The translations under genes were made by a program, and so were the position numbers. 64,000 bases of DNA, taken from the NCBI GenBank assembly GCA_030068525.1, contig JASJOS010000013.1, positions 248,001-312,000 of the forward strand. The letters are read 5' to 3'. The stretch is from Xanthocytophaga flava. Its GTDB lineage: Bacteria; Bacteroidota; Bacteroidia; Cytophagales; 172606-1. Below are positions 52,882-61,988 of this stretch, piece by piece. Position 1 is the first letter of the stretch; each line of letters begins with the position of its first letter. Below the pieces are notes generated by a model. The model saw only the letters and a program-made list of their open reading frames with translations. It ran no database searches and was not told the DNA's origin.

Positions 52882-52918
52882 ACAAAGAGGGTAACAGATG
52901 ATCTGTTACCCTCTTTGT
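52882..52918 (-). terminator. terminator of the PIG-L gene
   Basis: 18-base arms (acaaagagggtaacagat and complement) around a single central base; the inner pairs must open to form the loop. It lies 22 bases from the end of the minus-strand gene. Confidence 0.88.
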
Positions 52919-52940
52919 AATTTAGTATGTCACTAATTTA

Positions 52941-55460
52941 TCACTTTACACTTCCATTTACGGGAGCCAGCAAGTTAGCAAACAGGCGGTATGCCCCTGG
53001 TACGCCTCCCGGAAGCTGGCGGAAAAACGCATAGCCAGTATAAATAAATCGTCCCTTTCCGTAATTAGCAACCAACAATCCTCCATCCTGAGGCTTTTCA
53101 CCCGGATCAGCACAGGAAAGCAATACTTCATAACGACTATCCCATTTCTGAGCAAAGTACAGACCTCGTTCCTGTATCCAACCTTCAAAATCTTTAGCTG
53201 TAATTTTATTCGGAGTATTCAGCAATGGATGCTGTGGTTTCAAAAATGTGACAGTAGCTTCTTCTACAGTCACACGGTCACGAGAAAGTTCAAAAGGATA
53301 TGGACCTATCTCATCTGTTACCACTCCCCTGTTCACAATATATTGTACCAAAACAACTCCACCATTTTCCACATATTGCATGAGTTTAGGTTGGTAGTAT
53401 TTTAGGCGTTCCTCTGTGTTAAAGGCTCTTACTCCTAATACGATAGCATCAAATCGCTGCCATTCGGTTACATCCGCTTTCAGTTCATTTGCTGTCAGCA
53501 TAGTTACTGAATATCCCATCTGGCGCAAGGCAGTTGGCACATCATCTCCGGCTCCCATCAGATAAGCAATATTTTTTCCGGCAGTTCGTACATCCAGACG
53601 AATTACCTTAGCCTGAGCAACCGGAAATAATGTTTGTACTGGGATATGGTCATAATCTATAGTTCTAAGGCCCAAGGAAATTTCTTGCCCATCTGCTAAT
53701 TTTGCAACAGCTTTGAGTGTACCTTCTGAAGCATTGGCAGGAGGTGTAATTACAAACGCAACTTTTTGCTCTGCCTCCGCTTTTGCCAAATCAAAAGACA
53801 GCTTTTCAGGAGACACTTTCCATCCTTTGGGAACTTCCAAACGTAACTCCCCTTTCACAGCTCCTGCTCCAGCCTTCAATAAGACTCCCAGTGTTTTTGC
53901 TTCTGTAGCTGGAAACACTATTGATTTTTCATCCAGGTTAATCATCACAGCTGGGCGAACCTCAAATGGGCGATACAATTCTCCTTGTACAGGATCAACC
54001 CATTTATAACTAATAGGCCTGTTCAATGTAAAGTCAATTCCCTGGATCTGAAAATGAAAGGCAGCTGTTAGCTGTGGTGTAGCCTCTGGCTTCCCGATCA
54101 GTAACTGATCATTAACTGTATACATTCCCTTAGCAGGTGGATTGGCAAGCCAGTAAGGTTGTGTGTATTGAATTTCTTTGGGTATAGTTAGTGAAATAGG
54201 TAGATTCAATGCTTCATTATTCTTTAACTCTTTTCCGATAGTTGAATCTTTAGGTGTGTTTAGTAACTGAACCGATTTCCAAAGTACAGGCACATCAGAC
54301 CGCTTTACTACATTGGCATAGAACCGAAGTGACTGTCCGGGAGTACCAGCATAGGACACTGTATTTCCTTCATAACTTAGTCCTGTACAGGCAACAATAA
54401 TTTCTGTTAACTCTTTTTTCTTTTGTTGTACATAATAGTCCTGTTGTGGTAACTTCTCCATAGCACGGTATGCCTCCAATAAGGAAGGGACACTCGCTGC
54501 AGGATTTTCCGCATCAAAGGTCTGGTAAGCCTTCTGCAACAAAGCAGCAACTGTTTCACTTCCTTTTACCCGCTTCCAGCTTAGATCAACTCCATCAAAG
54601 ATATCCGATTGAGCTTGCTCCCCAAGTTTGTGTTGAAGGTAATCGTTACGCTGACCACGGCTACGAGCCGATCCAAAGCCCTGGCTTTTGTGCATACTGC
54701 GACTTTCACCTGCGATTTCGGTATATGACTTGCCAAGCAGGTTATTGTAATTCCCTAGAGGGGCCATCACATAGTTACCACCCGGAGGAGGATCATTGGT
54801 AAAGTTAGGAGTAAAAGCATTCCAGACAAGCCGTTTTACCTGCCAGGGCTGTACATATTTCAACTGTTCAGGATACCTCTTGGGATCTGCAGCAGCTACA
54901 AAAGCTTCTTCTGCTAAAACAGCTGAAGCACTATGATGTCCATGTCCGGCCTGGGCTGTTGGAGGAAAACGGGTAATGATTACATCAGGTTTCAGGTTAC
55001 GAATTACCCACACCACATCTGCCAGCACCTTTTCCTTATCCCAGATTTGTAATGCCTCTTCTGTTGATTTGGAAAATCCAAAATCATTACCTCGTGTAAA
55101 ATACTGTTCAGCTCCATCTACACGTCGTGCCTGGAGTAATTCCTGTGTACGAATAAGTCCGATCAGTTCACTTTGTTCCGAACCTATCAGGTTTTGTCCG
55201 CCATCTCCACGAGTAATAGCCAAATAGGAAGTACGTACCAGCCGATCTTTTGCCAGCCAGGCCAGCATAGCGGTATTTTCATCATCAGGGTGAGCAGCCA
55301 TATACAAGGCACTACCCAGAATATTCATTTTCTTTAATGCTAGCTTTATTTCTCCAGCAGGATAATACTTAGGAGGTTGCGCTGAACCTATGAGTGAAAC
55401 AAAAAGAAATAAACCCAGAAAAACTCTTAAATGAAGAGTATAAGTGGTGGATTGGTACAT
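52941..55460 (-). CDS. large exported PIG-L/LmbE-family deacetylase
   Basis: An 839-residue exported protein (signal LRVFLGLFLFVSLIGSAQ). The N-terminal ~300 residues are PIG-L: metal motif AAHPDDENTAMLAWLA (near 57-72), RGDGGQNLIG, and the second His motif AGHGHHSASAVLAEEAF. Typical substrates are GlcNAc-type sugars. The middle (about 370-620) is a beta-rich pair of Ig-like domains (APGQ/LRFYANVVKRSD, LRLEVPKGWKVSPEKLSFDLA). The end (from ~650) resembles a GATase-like/ThuA-type fold (AYLMGAGDDVPTALRQMGY, VLVQYIVNRG). This domain order is known in Bacteroidota LmbE-type proteins. The target glycan is unknown. Confidence 0.88.
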   Translation of the reverse strand: MYQSTTYTLHLRVFLGLFLFVSLIGSAQPPKYYPAGEIKLALKKMNILGSALYMAAHPDDENTAMLAWLAKDRLVRTSYLAITRGDGGQNLIGSEQSELIGLIRTQELLQARRVDGAEQYFTRGNDFGFSKSTEEALQIWDKEKVLADVVWVIRNLKPDVIITRFPPTAQAGHGHHSASAVLAEEAFVAAADPKRYPEQLKYVQPWQVKRLVWNAFTPNFTNDPPPGGNYVMAPLGNYNNLLGKSYTEIAGESRSMHKSQGFGSARSRGQRNDYLQHKLGEQAQSDIFDGVDLSWKRVKGSETVAALLQKAYQTFDAENPAASVPSLLEAYRAMEKLPQQDYYVQQKKKELTEIIVACTGLSYEGNTVSYAGTPGQSLRFYANVVKRSDVPVLWKSVQLLNTPKDSTIGKELKNNEALNLPISLTIPKEIQYTQPYWLANPPAKGMYTVNDQLLIGKPEATPQLTAAFHFQIQGIDFTLNRPISYKWVDPVQGELYRPFEVRPAVMINLDEKSIVFPATEAKTLGVLLKAGAGAVKGELRLEVPKGWKVSPEKLSFDLAKAEAEQKVAFVITPPANASEGTLKAVAKLADGQEISLGLRTIDYDHIPVQTLFPVAQAKVIRLDVRTAGKNIAYLMGAGDDVPTALRQMGYSVTMLTANELKADVTEWQRFDAIVLGVRAFNTEERLKYYQPKLMQYVENGGVVLVQYIVNRGVVTDEIGPYPFELSRDRVTVEEATVTFLKPQHPLLNTPNKITAKDFEGWIQERGLYFAQKWDSRYEVLLSCADPGEKPQDGGLLVANYGKGRFIYTGYAFFRQLPGGVPGAYRLFANLLAPVNGSVK

Positions 55461-55850
55461 AGAAAAAATCAGGTGGAATACAGTACAATTTTACGAAGAT
55501 AAGCTGGTTTTCACAAAAACGCCCTGTTGTTTTCAGGCAGTTTCGGCAAATACAGTACCGAAAAGTTGCGTTATCCTCCAACAATAATGGGAAAGAGTTA
55601 GTTCTGATCTACAATAAGGTACAAAATGTAGAGTAAACTAAAAGAGCTAACACAAGTGGCAAGGTTGACAAAGAAAACTTTTGCCCATTATATGCAACAC
55701 GAATCTTCTGCTTTTCGAAAAACAAGTAGTAAAAGCAAAAAATCTTGTTTTTCTTTTAAGAAATCTGCTTTTTTAATGCAACATAACCTATTCACAATCA
55801 GTTATGCATTACAATCAAACTTAACCTAAATTTTTAAACTTTTATCGCTT
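55461..55850. other. divergent intergenic region between the PIG-L gene and mscL
   Basis: A 390-base gap. It holds a perfect 10-bp inverted repeat at 55717-55753 with a 17-base loop and otherwise AT-rich DNA. Promoters of the two divergent genes must lie here. Confidence 0.45.
55717..55753. repeat. inverted repeat upstream of mscL
   Basis: Perfect arms gaaaaacaag (55717-55726) and cttgtttttc (55744-55753), separated by 17 bases. A T-rich stretch follows on the plus strand. The position in a divergent region is odd for a terminator. Confidence 0.6.
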
Positions 55851-56297
55851 ATGGGTTTTATATCTGAATTTAGAGAATTTGCACTAAAAGGCAATGTCAT
55901 TGATTTGGCTGTCGGTGTAATCATTGGTGGAGCTTTTGGAAAAATCATAGACTCTATTGTTAAGGACATGATCATGCCTGTAGTTAGTATACCAGGAAGT
56001 GTGGATTTTAGTAATCTGTATCTTCCTCTTTCCAGAAAGGTACAGGATGGTTTGGAACAAGCGGGAGGAAAACTTAGTCTAGATAAAGCACGAGAATTAG
56101 GCCCTGTACTTGCCTATGGCAGCTTTATTACTGTAGCCTTTAATTTCATTATTCTGGCTATGATTATTTTCCTGATGGTAAAAGCCATTAACAGTCTCAA
56201 ACGCAAACATCAGGATGTACCACCCCCACCAGCACCGCCAACCAAAGAAGAAGTATTGCTTACTGAGATCCGGGATCTGCTAAAAGCAGGCAGATAA
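55851..56297 (+). CDS. mscL: large-conductance mechanosensitive channel
   Basis: A 148-residue pentameric membrane channel that opens under high turgor. The N-terminal amphipathic helix ([28 protein letters not shown]) and TM1, the periplasmic loop ([16 protein letters not shown]), TM2 ([24 protein letters not shown]) and the C-terminal bundle ([19 protein letters not shown]) are all present. Length is standard. Expression would respond to osmotic downshock; the promoter is not identified. Ends at a perfect hairpin. Confidence 0.95.
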   Translation: MGFISEFREFALKGNVIDLAVGVIIGGAFGKIIDSIVKDMIMPVVSIPGSVDFSNLYLPLSRKVQDGLEQAGGKLSLDKARELGPVLAYGSFITVAFNFIILAMIIFLMVKAINSLKRKHQDVPPPPAPPTKEEVLLTEIRDLLKAGR

Positions 56298-56318
56298 GCA
56301 CATATAGTAGTATATACC

Positions 56319-56356
56319 AATAGAAAAAGCGCAATGGAAGTTGCGCTTTTTCTATT
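56319..56356. terminator. bidirectional terminator between mscL and the cytochrome c gene
   Basis: A perfect stem of at least 16 bp (aatagaaaaagcgcaa and complement) around a 6-base loop, between convergent genes. Confidence 0.92.
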
Positions 56357-56375
56357 CTTTACATAAACCTATTAG

Positions 56376-56753
56376 TTAGCTTTTCTTCTTGGGAGCAGCG
56401 GCAGGTTTGTTTAATGAGTTAATCCATCCGGCAATTTTCAGGGCATCTGCTTTAGGAACCTGTGTCATCGGAGCCATTGGAGGATATCCTGGCCAGTTGC
56501 CTGGTTGTGGTTTGTAAATCAGTTCAACAATTTTATCGTTAGTATATTTCTTTTTCGATACATCTACATATGCAGGACCTACCAGTCTTGCATCCGCTTT
56601 ATGACAAGCCAGACAAGTATATTTTTGAAGAAGGTCATTGATTTCTTTAGGAGGCTGCACGGCAGTTTGAGCAAAGCTGCTATTTACCCACGCAGTTACA
56701 ACAAACAAAGCAATAGAAGCAAACAAAATTCTGTAATTACGAGTGTTCATCAT
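56376..56753 (-). CDS. exported class I cytochrome c
   Basis: A 125-residue periplasmic c-type cytochrome. Signal peptide MMNTRNYRILFASIALFVVTAWVNSSFAQ, then heme motif CLACH (near 47-51) and a later Met ligand region PPMAPMTQVPKADALKIAGWI. This layout is that of c-551/cytochrome c8-like electron carriers. The C-terminal tail is Ala/Lys-rich (PAAAPKKKS). The redox partner is not visible in the window. It is divergent from the M1 peptidase gene across a 348-base region. Confidence 0.9.
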   Translation of the reverse strand: MMNTRNYRILFASIALFVVTAWVNSSFAQTAVQPPKEINDLLQKYTCLACHKADARLVGPAYVDVSKKKYTNDKIVELIYKPQPGNWPGYPPMAPMTQVPKADALKIAGWINSLNKPAAAPKKKS

Positions 56754-57101
56754 TCTACTATGTGATAAGGTTTATAATTAATAAAAGAAAATTTCTATCA
56801 AAAGCCAAGGCAAAGCTAAATCAATTTTTGGTATTAAGCTGGAAAATCTTCCCAAATCTTTTATACATTTACCAGAGTAGATCATACTTAACCTAATAGA
56901 ACAATATATAGGCTGGTTTGCATTTACCGTTCATGGAATTGCATTTTGAGTTCCAAAAAACGTGCCACAAATTTGCTGCAAATTTGTATTATTGTATTAC
57001 TGAAGTGTGAATCACAAAGACCAGCCTTGCCAATAGTATTCCATAAAGAAACTTAGCACTATCCATACTTCACAAACTAACCAACCTACTTATTTCTCAC
57101 T
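56754..57101. other. divergent intergenic region upstream of the M1 peptidase
   Basis: A 348-base AT-rich gap holding promoters for divergent genes. It contains the 21-base near-perfect palindrome listed at 56967-56987. No coding frame. Confidence 0.5.
56967..56987. promoter_or_regulatory. near-perfect palindrome, candidate operator
   Basis: Arms acaaatttgc (56967-56976) and gcaaatttgt (56978-56987) pair perfectly around one central base. It lies 115 bases before the M1 start and about 214 bases before the divergent cytochrome start. This fits a dimeric-regulator site, but no match to a known operator is claimed. Confidence 0.4.
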
Positions 57102-59432
57102 ATGAAGAGATTTACTGTCTTTTGCCTCGCTCTGGGGTGTATTACCGGGTTATATGCCCAAACCAAAGAGATTGACCCAGCCTATTCCAAATTTGAACAA
57201 CTGGGAACGGCTCTGCCTACCCCTAATAATTATCGTAGTGCATCTGGTGCTCCGGGACCACAGTACTGGCAACAACGAGCAGATTATGATATCAAAGCCG
57301 AACTGGATGATAATAACCGCCGTATTACTGGTGCTGAGACTATCACCTATTACAATAACTCTCCAGACGAATTAGGCTATCTATGGTTACAACTGGATCA
57401 AAATCTGTTTGACAAAGAATCCAATACGCTTAAAACCCAGACAGGTACTTTGAACAATAGCGTATCATTCAATGCCATGAGTTTTGTAACCCGTAGTCAG
57501 TTTGATGGAGGATTCAAAATTACAGCAGTGAAAGACAAAAGCGGAAACAAGCTGACTCACATCATCAACAAAACGATGATGCGTGTTAACCTGCCTCAGC
57601 CATTGCGTCCGGGACAAAAGTTTATATTCTCAGTAGAATGGAATTATAACATCAATGATATGCAGAAGATCAGAGGCCGTAGCGGATACGAATTCTTCCC
57701 GGCTGATGGTAACTGCACCTATACTATTGCCCAGTGGTTTCCACGTATGGCAGTGTACGATGATGTATGGGGCTGGCAACACAAACAATTCCTGGGACAG
57801 GGAGAGTTTGCACTGACATTTGGTAACTATAAAGTTGCTCTGACTGTACCTGATGACCACATTGTAGGAGCAACAGGTAATCTGATGAATGAAAAGCAGG
57901 TACTTACGTCTACACAAATTCAACGACTGAAAGAAGCAGAGACAGCAAAAAACCCTGTAGTGATTGTAAATCAGCAGGAAGCTACTGAAGCAGAAAAGAA
58001 AAAGTCTACAGGAAAGAAAACCTGGATCTTTCAGGCTGAAAATGTACGTGACTTTGCTTGGTGCAGTTCCCGTCGTTATATATGGGATGCTAAACTATGT
58101 GATGTAGAGGGAGCCAAAGTATGGGCAATGAGTTATTACCCTAAAGAAGGAAACCCATTATGGGGACAATATTCTACTCGTGCAGTAGAACATACTCTGA
58201 AAAGCTACTCAAAACGTACGGTTGCTTATCCGTATCCCAAAGCAATCTCTGTACACTGGATTGGCAATGGTGGCGGTATGGAATACCCTATGATCTGTTT
58301 CAATGGAGGTCGCCCGGAAGCTGATGGTACCTACTCTGCTCAGACAAAATATGGAATGATTGGCGTAATTATCCATGAAGTAGGTCATAACTTCTTCCCA
58401 ATGATTGTAAACTCTGACGAACGTCAGTGGAGCTGGATGGATGAAGGATTGAACAGCTTCTGTCAGTACCTTGCTGAACAGGAATGGGAACGAGGTTATC
58501 CATCCTGGAACGGTGAGCCTTATCAGATTGTAAGCTACATGCGTAGCAGCAAAGAAACACTGGTTCCTATTATGACCAACTCCGAACAAGTCCTGCAGTT
58601 TGGACCGAACGCTTATGATAAACCAGCTACTGCACTGAACATCCTGCGTGAGACGGTTATTGGCCGCGAATTATTTGACATTGCATTTAAGGAATATGCT
58701 ACTCGCTGGGCGTTTAAACATCCACATCCAGCTGACTTCTTCCGTAGTATGGAAGATGCAACAGGTGTAGATCTGGATTGGTTCTGGAGAGGTTGGTTCT
58801 ACGGTATTGACCCAGTAGAGGTATCACTGGAAGATGTGAACTATTATAAGATTAATTCACAAAATCCGGATGTAGAAAAACCATTAGCCAAAGCAGATGC
58901 AGATAGCAAGCCGAAAACCATCAGTCAGCAACGCAATGCGGAAGAAATCAAAAAAACACTGGTAGATGATAATCCTGAACTGAATGACTTCTATAACAGC
59001 TACAATCCATACCAGATTACCCCAGAAGATAAAGCACAATTTGATTCCTATTATAAGAACCTGACTCCGGAAGAGAAAAAACTGATAGAGTCCGGATTGC
59101 ATTTCTATACATTGAAACTGAAAAACAATGGCGGTCTGATCAGTCCGGTTATTGTTAAAATGGAATTTGAAGATGGTACAGAAAAGATAGAAACGTATCC
59201 AGCTGAAATCTGGAGACTAAACTCGAAGGAAATCAGCAAAGTAATCTTCACGGATAAACCTGTAAAACAGTTTACCCTGGACCCATACCTGCAAACAGCA
59301 GATATTGATACTGAAAACAATTATTTCCCACGTAAACCGGAAGCAAGTCGTTTTCAATTGTTCAAGCAACAAGGTAACCGTCCTAAGAATCCGATGCAAC
59401 AAGCACAGAAAGCTTCCGGACAACAGAAATAA
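57102..59432 (+). CDS. exported M1-family zinc metallopeptidase
   Basis: A 776-residue aminopeptidase-like protein with a signal peptide (MKRFTVFCLALGCITGLYAQ). The active site is HEVGHN (His425, Glu426, His429) with the third zinc ligand Glu448 in WSWMDEGLNSF, the spacing expected for HExxH-x18-E. The GGGMEYPMICFNGG segment, the GAMEN-like exopeptidase motif region of M1 enzymes, is present as GGMEYP. An N-terminal beta domain precedes it. The C-terminal ~180 residues carry a Lys/Gln-rich tail and are unlike E. coli PepN. It has its own strong terminator. The substrate range is unknown. Confidence 0.92.
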   Translation: MKRFTVFCLALGCITGLYAQTKEIDPAYSKFEQLGTALPTPNNYRSASGAPGPQYWQQRADYDIKAELDDNNRRITGAETITYYNNSPDELGYLWLQLDQNLFDKESNTLKTQTGTLNNSVSFNAMSFVTRSQFDGGFKITAVKDKSGNKLTHIINKTMMRVNLPQPLRPGQKFIFSVEWNYNINDMQKIRGRSGYEFFPADGNCTYTIAQWFPRMAVYDDVWGWQHKQFLGQGEFALTFGNYKVALTVPDDHIVGATGNLMNEKQVLTSTQIQRLKEAETAKNPVVIVNQQEATEAEKKKSTGKKTWIFQAENVRDFAWCSSRRYIWDAKLCDVEGAKVWAMSYYPKEGNPLWGQYSTRAVEHTLKSYSKRTVAYPYPKAISVHWIGNGGGMEYPMICFNGGRPEADGTYSAQTKYGMIGVIIHEVGHNFFPMIVNSDERQWSWMDEGLNSFCQYLAEQEWERGYPSWNGEPYQIVSYMRSSKETLVPIMTNSEQVLQFGPNAYDKPATALNILRETVIGRELFDIAFKEYATRWAFKHPHPADFFRSMEDATGVDLDWFWRGWFYGIDPVEVSLEDVNYYKINSQNPDVEKPLAKADADSKPKTISQQRNAEEIKKTLVDDNPELNDFYNSYNPYQITPEDKAQFDSYYKNLTPEEKKLIESGLHFYTLKLKNNGGLISPVIVKMEFEDGTEKIETYPAEIWRLNSKEISKVIFTDKPVKQFTLDPYLQTADIDTENNYFPRKPEASRFQLFKQQGNRPKNPMQQAQKASGQQK

Positions 59433-59444
59433 CACATATTTTTC

Positions 59445-59484
59445 AAACAGCAGAGCCAGACAAATATCTGGCTCTGCTGTTTTT
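59445..59484. terminator. terminator between the M1 and convergent oxidoreductase genes
   Basis: 16-base perfect arms (aaacagcagagccaga and complement) around a 6-base loop, followed by a T run. Confidence 0.92.
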
Positions 59485-59502
59485 ATAGAAAAACCTGAAT
59501 CC

Positions 59503-60414
59503 TTAAAAATCTTCTTCAATCAGTTCTTTATTGACAATTGCCCCAGCCTTCGTACCAGCCCCTACAGCATTGGCGACTGAACGAAAGCCTGTGGTTGCAT
59601 CACCTGCTGCATACACACCTGCGACTGACGTTTGTTGAAAATCATTTACCTGAATAAATCCCATATCTGATAACTCACACCCTAATGTCTGAGGCAAAGA
59701 ACAATGCTGTTCAAATGGAGCACGGGCAAACAAAGCTGTTAGTGCATGGCTACTGCCATCTTTAAATAATAAGTTTTGTAATCTTCCCTGTTGGTGCTCC
59801 AGCTTTTGTATTTCTTTTTCTATAATGGAAATGCCATGTGCGGTTAACTTACTATGTTGCTCTGTGGTTAATTTCGATGGACCATTGGTAAAAAGTGTAA
59901 GAGTTTTAGTCCAGTTTAAAATTAGCTTCACAAATTCATACCCATCGTTTCCATTACTTAAAATCCCTAGTGGCTGATTAGCCACTTCATATCCATGACA
60001 ATAAGGACAATGCAATACAGAAATTCCCCAACATTCAGCAAAGCCATCGATAGGCAACATATTATCACGTAGACCTGTAGCAAAGATCAGTTTTCGGGAG
60101 GTGTAGGTATTTCCACTTTCTGTCTGTATCCGAAAACCAGTTTCTGTTTTCTCTGCTGCAATAGCATTAGCTCTTAGTAGTTGTACAGTATCATAGGCTA
60201 ATACCTGTTCTCTGGCCTTTTGAGCAATGGAAGCAGGTGTTTGTCCATCTTGAGTCAGAAAATTATGGGAATGTGGTGTTTGTTGGTTGCAAGGCTTTCC
60301 GCTATCTAAAATAAGAACATTCCGTAATGAGCGTCCTAATGCCATAGCAGCAGCTAATCCAGCATAACTTCCTCCTACAATCAGTACATCAAAGGGGTTG
60401 TTGTGTGTTGTCAT
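59503..60414 (-). CDS. thioredoxin-reductase-like FAD/NAD(P) oxidoreductase
   Basis: A 303-residue flavoprotein from the ATG at 60414; an upstream TTG adds eight residues. FAD site: VLIVGGSYAGLAAAMALGR. The disulfide-like motif is CPYCHGYE (Cys-x-x-Cys, near 140). The NAD(P) region is PLGILSNGNDGYEF, less canonical than in TrxB. The FAD C-terminal motif VYAAGDATTG closes the protein. The sequence CPYCHG differs from the CATC of E. coli TrxB, so the enzyme may not reduce thioredoxin. Such proteins are often called thioredoxin reductase-like. The partner is unknown. Confidence 0.9.
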   Translation of the reverse strand: MTTHNNPFDVLIVGGSYAGLAAAMALGRSLRNVLILDSGKPCNQQTPHSHNFLTQDGQTPASIAQKAREQVLAYDTVQLLRANAIAAEKTETGFRIQTESGNTYTSRKLIFATGLRDNMLPIDGFAECWGISVLHCPYCHGYEVANQPLGILSNGNDGYEFVKLILNWTKTLTLFTNGPSKLTTEQHSKLTAHGISIIEKEIQKLEHQQGRLQNLLFKDGSSHALTALFARAPFEQHCSLPQTLGCELSDMGFIQVNDFQQTSVAGVYAAGDATTGFRSVANAVGAGTKAGAIVNKELIEEDF

Positions 60415-60625
60415 TGTATCTGTGGTTAAAGTCAACAAGAGATAAATGCAACATCATTGCAAACAAAACAAGTTCCTGTATGTCGGATTAATTTCATATT
60501 CGAGAAGTTGTCTTCCCTCTGATGCAAAAAAATAATTAGGAGCGAATCACCCAATTGATTTTTTCGTATACTCGTATAGCCCAAAATAGCATCGCGCAAA
60601 ACAACCCATTGGTATAAAAATATAT

Positions 60626-61522
60626 ATGAAAGATGAAATCATTAAGCTGCTGGAGTTTAGTATTCTGAAAGTCAAAGGGTTCAATCTCACTGTATTCGAC
60701 CTGCTGGCTGTTATATCCATCATTTTTGTCAGTCGCTGGCTGGTTTGGATCTTAAATAAAATACTCAAACGGCGATTCTTCAACCGATTGGGTATTGATG
60801 AAGGGCGCCAGTTCACCTTTAAGTTACTGGTAAAGTATTTTATCTATCTGATTTCGATTCTGGTTGCTTTTCAGTTTTTGGGTATAGACTTGTCTCTTAT
60901 CCTGGCAGGTTCAGCAGCCTTGCTGGTAGGTGTGGGACTTGGTTTGCAACAAACTTTCAATGACCTGATTTCCGGGTTAATTCTGTTATTTGAAGGAAAT
61001 GTACATGTGGGCGATGTAATTGAAATCAACAATCTGATTGGCAGAGTTGTATCGATAGGCATTCGTACCTCAAAAGTAGAAACCCGGGATGCGATTACCA
61101 TCATTGTACCCAATTCAAAGTTTATTGTAGACAATGTCATCAACTGGAGCAACAACCGTACATTAGTGCGGTTCTCCGTAAATGTCAGAGCCTCTTATGA
61201 AACCGATCCGGAAACTGTAAAGAAAGTATTATTGGAGGCAGTCAGAGTTCACAATGAATTTATTGCAGAGAAGCCTGCCCCTTTTGTACGTTTGCAACAG
61301 TTTGGGGAATATGCCATAGAGTATCATCTGATGTTCTGGACCTACAATGTATGGCGTATTGAAAACAACAAAAGCATGATACGGTTTACCATTTATCGGT
61401 TATTCAAAGAAAATGGAATCAGCATGCCCTTCCCTCAGCGGGAGATTACCATCAAAGAAACTTCCATACATACCTCTCTGGACAATTATCAAAAGGATCT
61501 GGATGGAAATGCCCGCGATTAG
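60626..61522 (+). CDS. MscS-family mechanosensitive channel
   Basis: A 298-residue small-conductance channel-like protein. Three N-terminal membrane segments are visible (FDLLAVISIIFVSRWLVWIL, YFIYLISILVAFQFLGI and a pore helix LSLILAGSAALLVGVGLGLQQTFNDLISG). The beta domain follows (GDVIEINNLIGRVVSIGIRTSKVETRDAITIIVPNS) and then the alpha/beta domain that ends QREITIKETSIHTS. Together with mscL 5 kb away it supplies osmotic protection. It is a single gene with a divergent oxidoreductase gene upstream. Confidence 0.93.
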   Translation: MKDEIIKLLEFSILKVKGFNLTVFDLLAVISIIFVSRWLVWILNKILKRRFFNRLGIDEGRQFTFKLLVKYFIYLISILVAFQFLGIDLSLILAGSAALLVGVGLGLQQTFNDLISGLILLFEGNVHVGDVIEINNLIGRVVSIGIRTSKVETRDAITIIVPNSKFIVDNVINWSNNRTLVRFSVNVRASYETDPETVKKVLLEAVRVHNEFIAEKPAPFVRLQQFGEYAIEYHLMFWTYNVWRIENNKSMIRFTIYRLFKENGISMPFPQREITIKETSIHTSLDNYQKDLDGNARD

Positions 61523-61649
61523 TCCTACCTGATTTCCAATCCTGTTTGATAACAGGCTCTCAGTACGATTTATCATATAAAACTGTTGTATTCCAATAGA
61601 AAATATACTCAGTCTATCAGATTCTCAACACTATCTAACACTATATAAG

Positions 61650-61842
61650 CTATTCACCTTCAGTATACTTTCTCCAGAAATACTTCTTTTTTTCGTTTTC
61701 AAAGTAACAAAAATTATCTTTCCAAAACTTTCCGGACCTTAATACCTTTTTTCAGCACTTTGACTCCGCTACTACCCTGTCTAAAGTGGGGTACAATTTG
61801 TAAGATTCCACTAAAATCCGTATTCCATTCTGTTACTTTCTC
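61650..61842 (-). pseudogene. possible decayed gene remnant
   Basis: On the minus strand, 42 sense codons without a start (stop at 61714-61716) read protein-like sequence containing EWNTDFSGILQIVPHFRQ and KKGIKVRKVLER. An overlapping frame continues with SGKFWKDNFCYFENEKKKY to a stop at 61650. The two frames together suggest a frameshifted remnant. No family is recognised, so a mobile-element origin is only a guess. Confidence 0.3.
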
Positions 61843-61970
61843 TTAATACGCAACCACTCTTGCGAACAAAACAGTAGTGCACAATGCTATTTTCTGCCTT
61901 ACATTCTGCTTTCTTTTCATATCTAACGTGCACAATTTGAAAGAATTAAGGCATAGACCATGCTCATATA

Positions 61971-61988
61971 GTAAGTAATCTTACTTAC
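61971..61988. promoter_or_regulatory. near-perfect palindrome upstream of the AAA+ gene
   Basis: GTAAGTAA and its complement TTACTTAC flank a central TC. It lies about 320 bases before the AAA+ start. It could be an operator or a hairpin in the leader. Confidence 0.35.
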
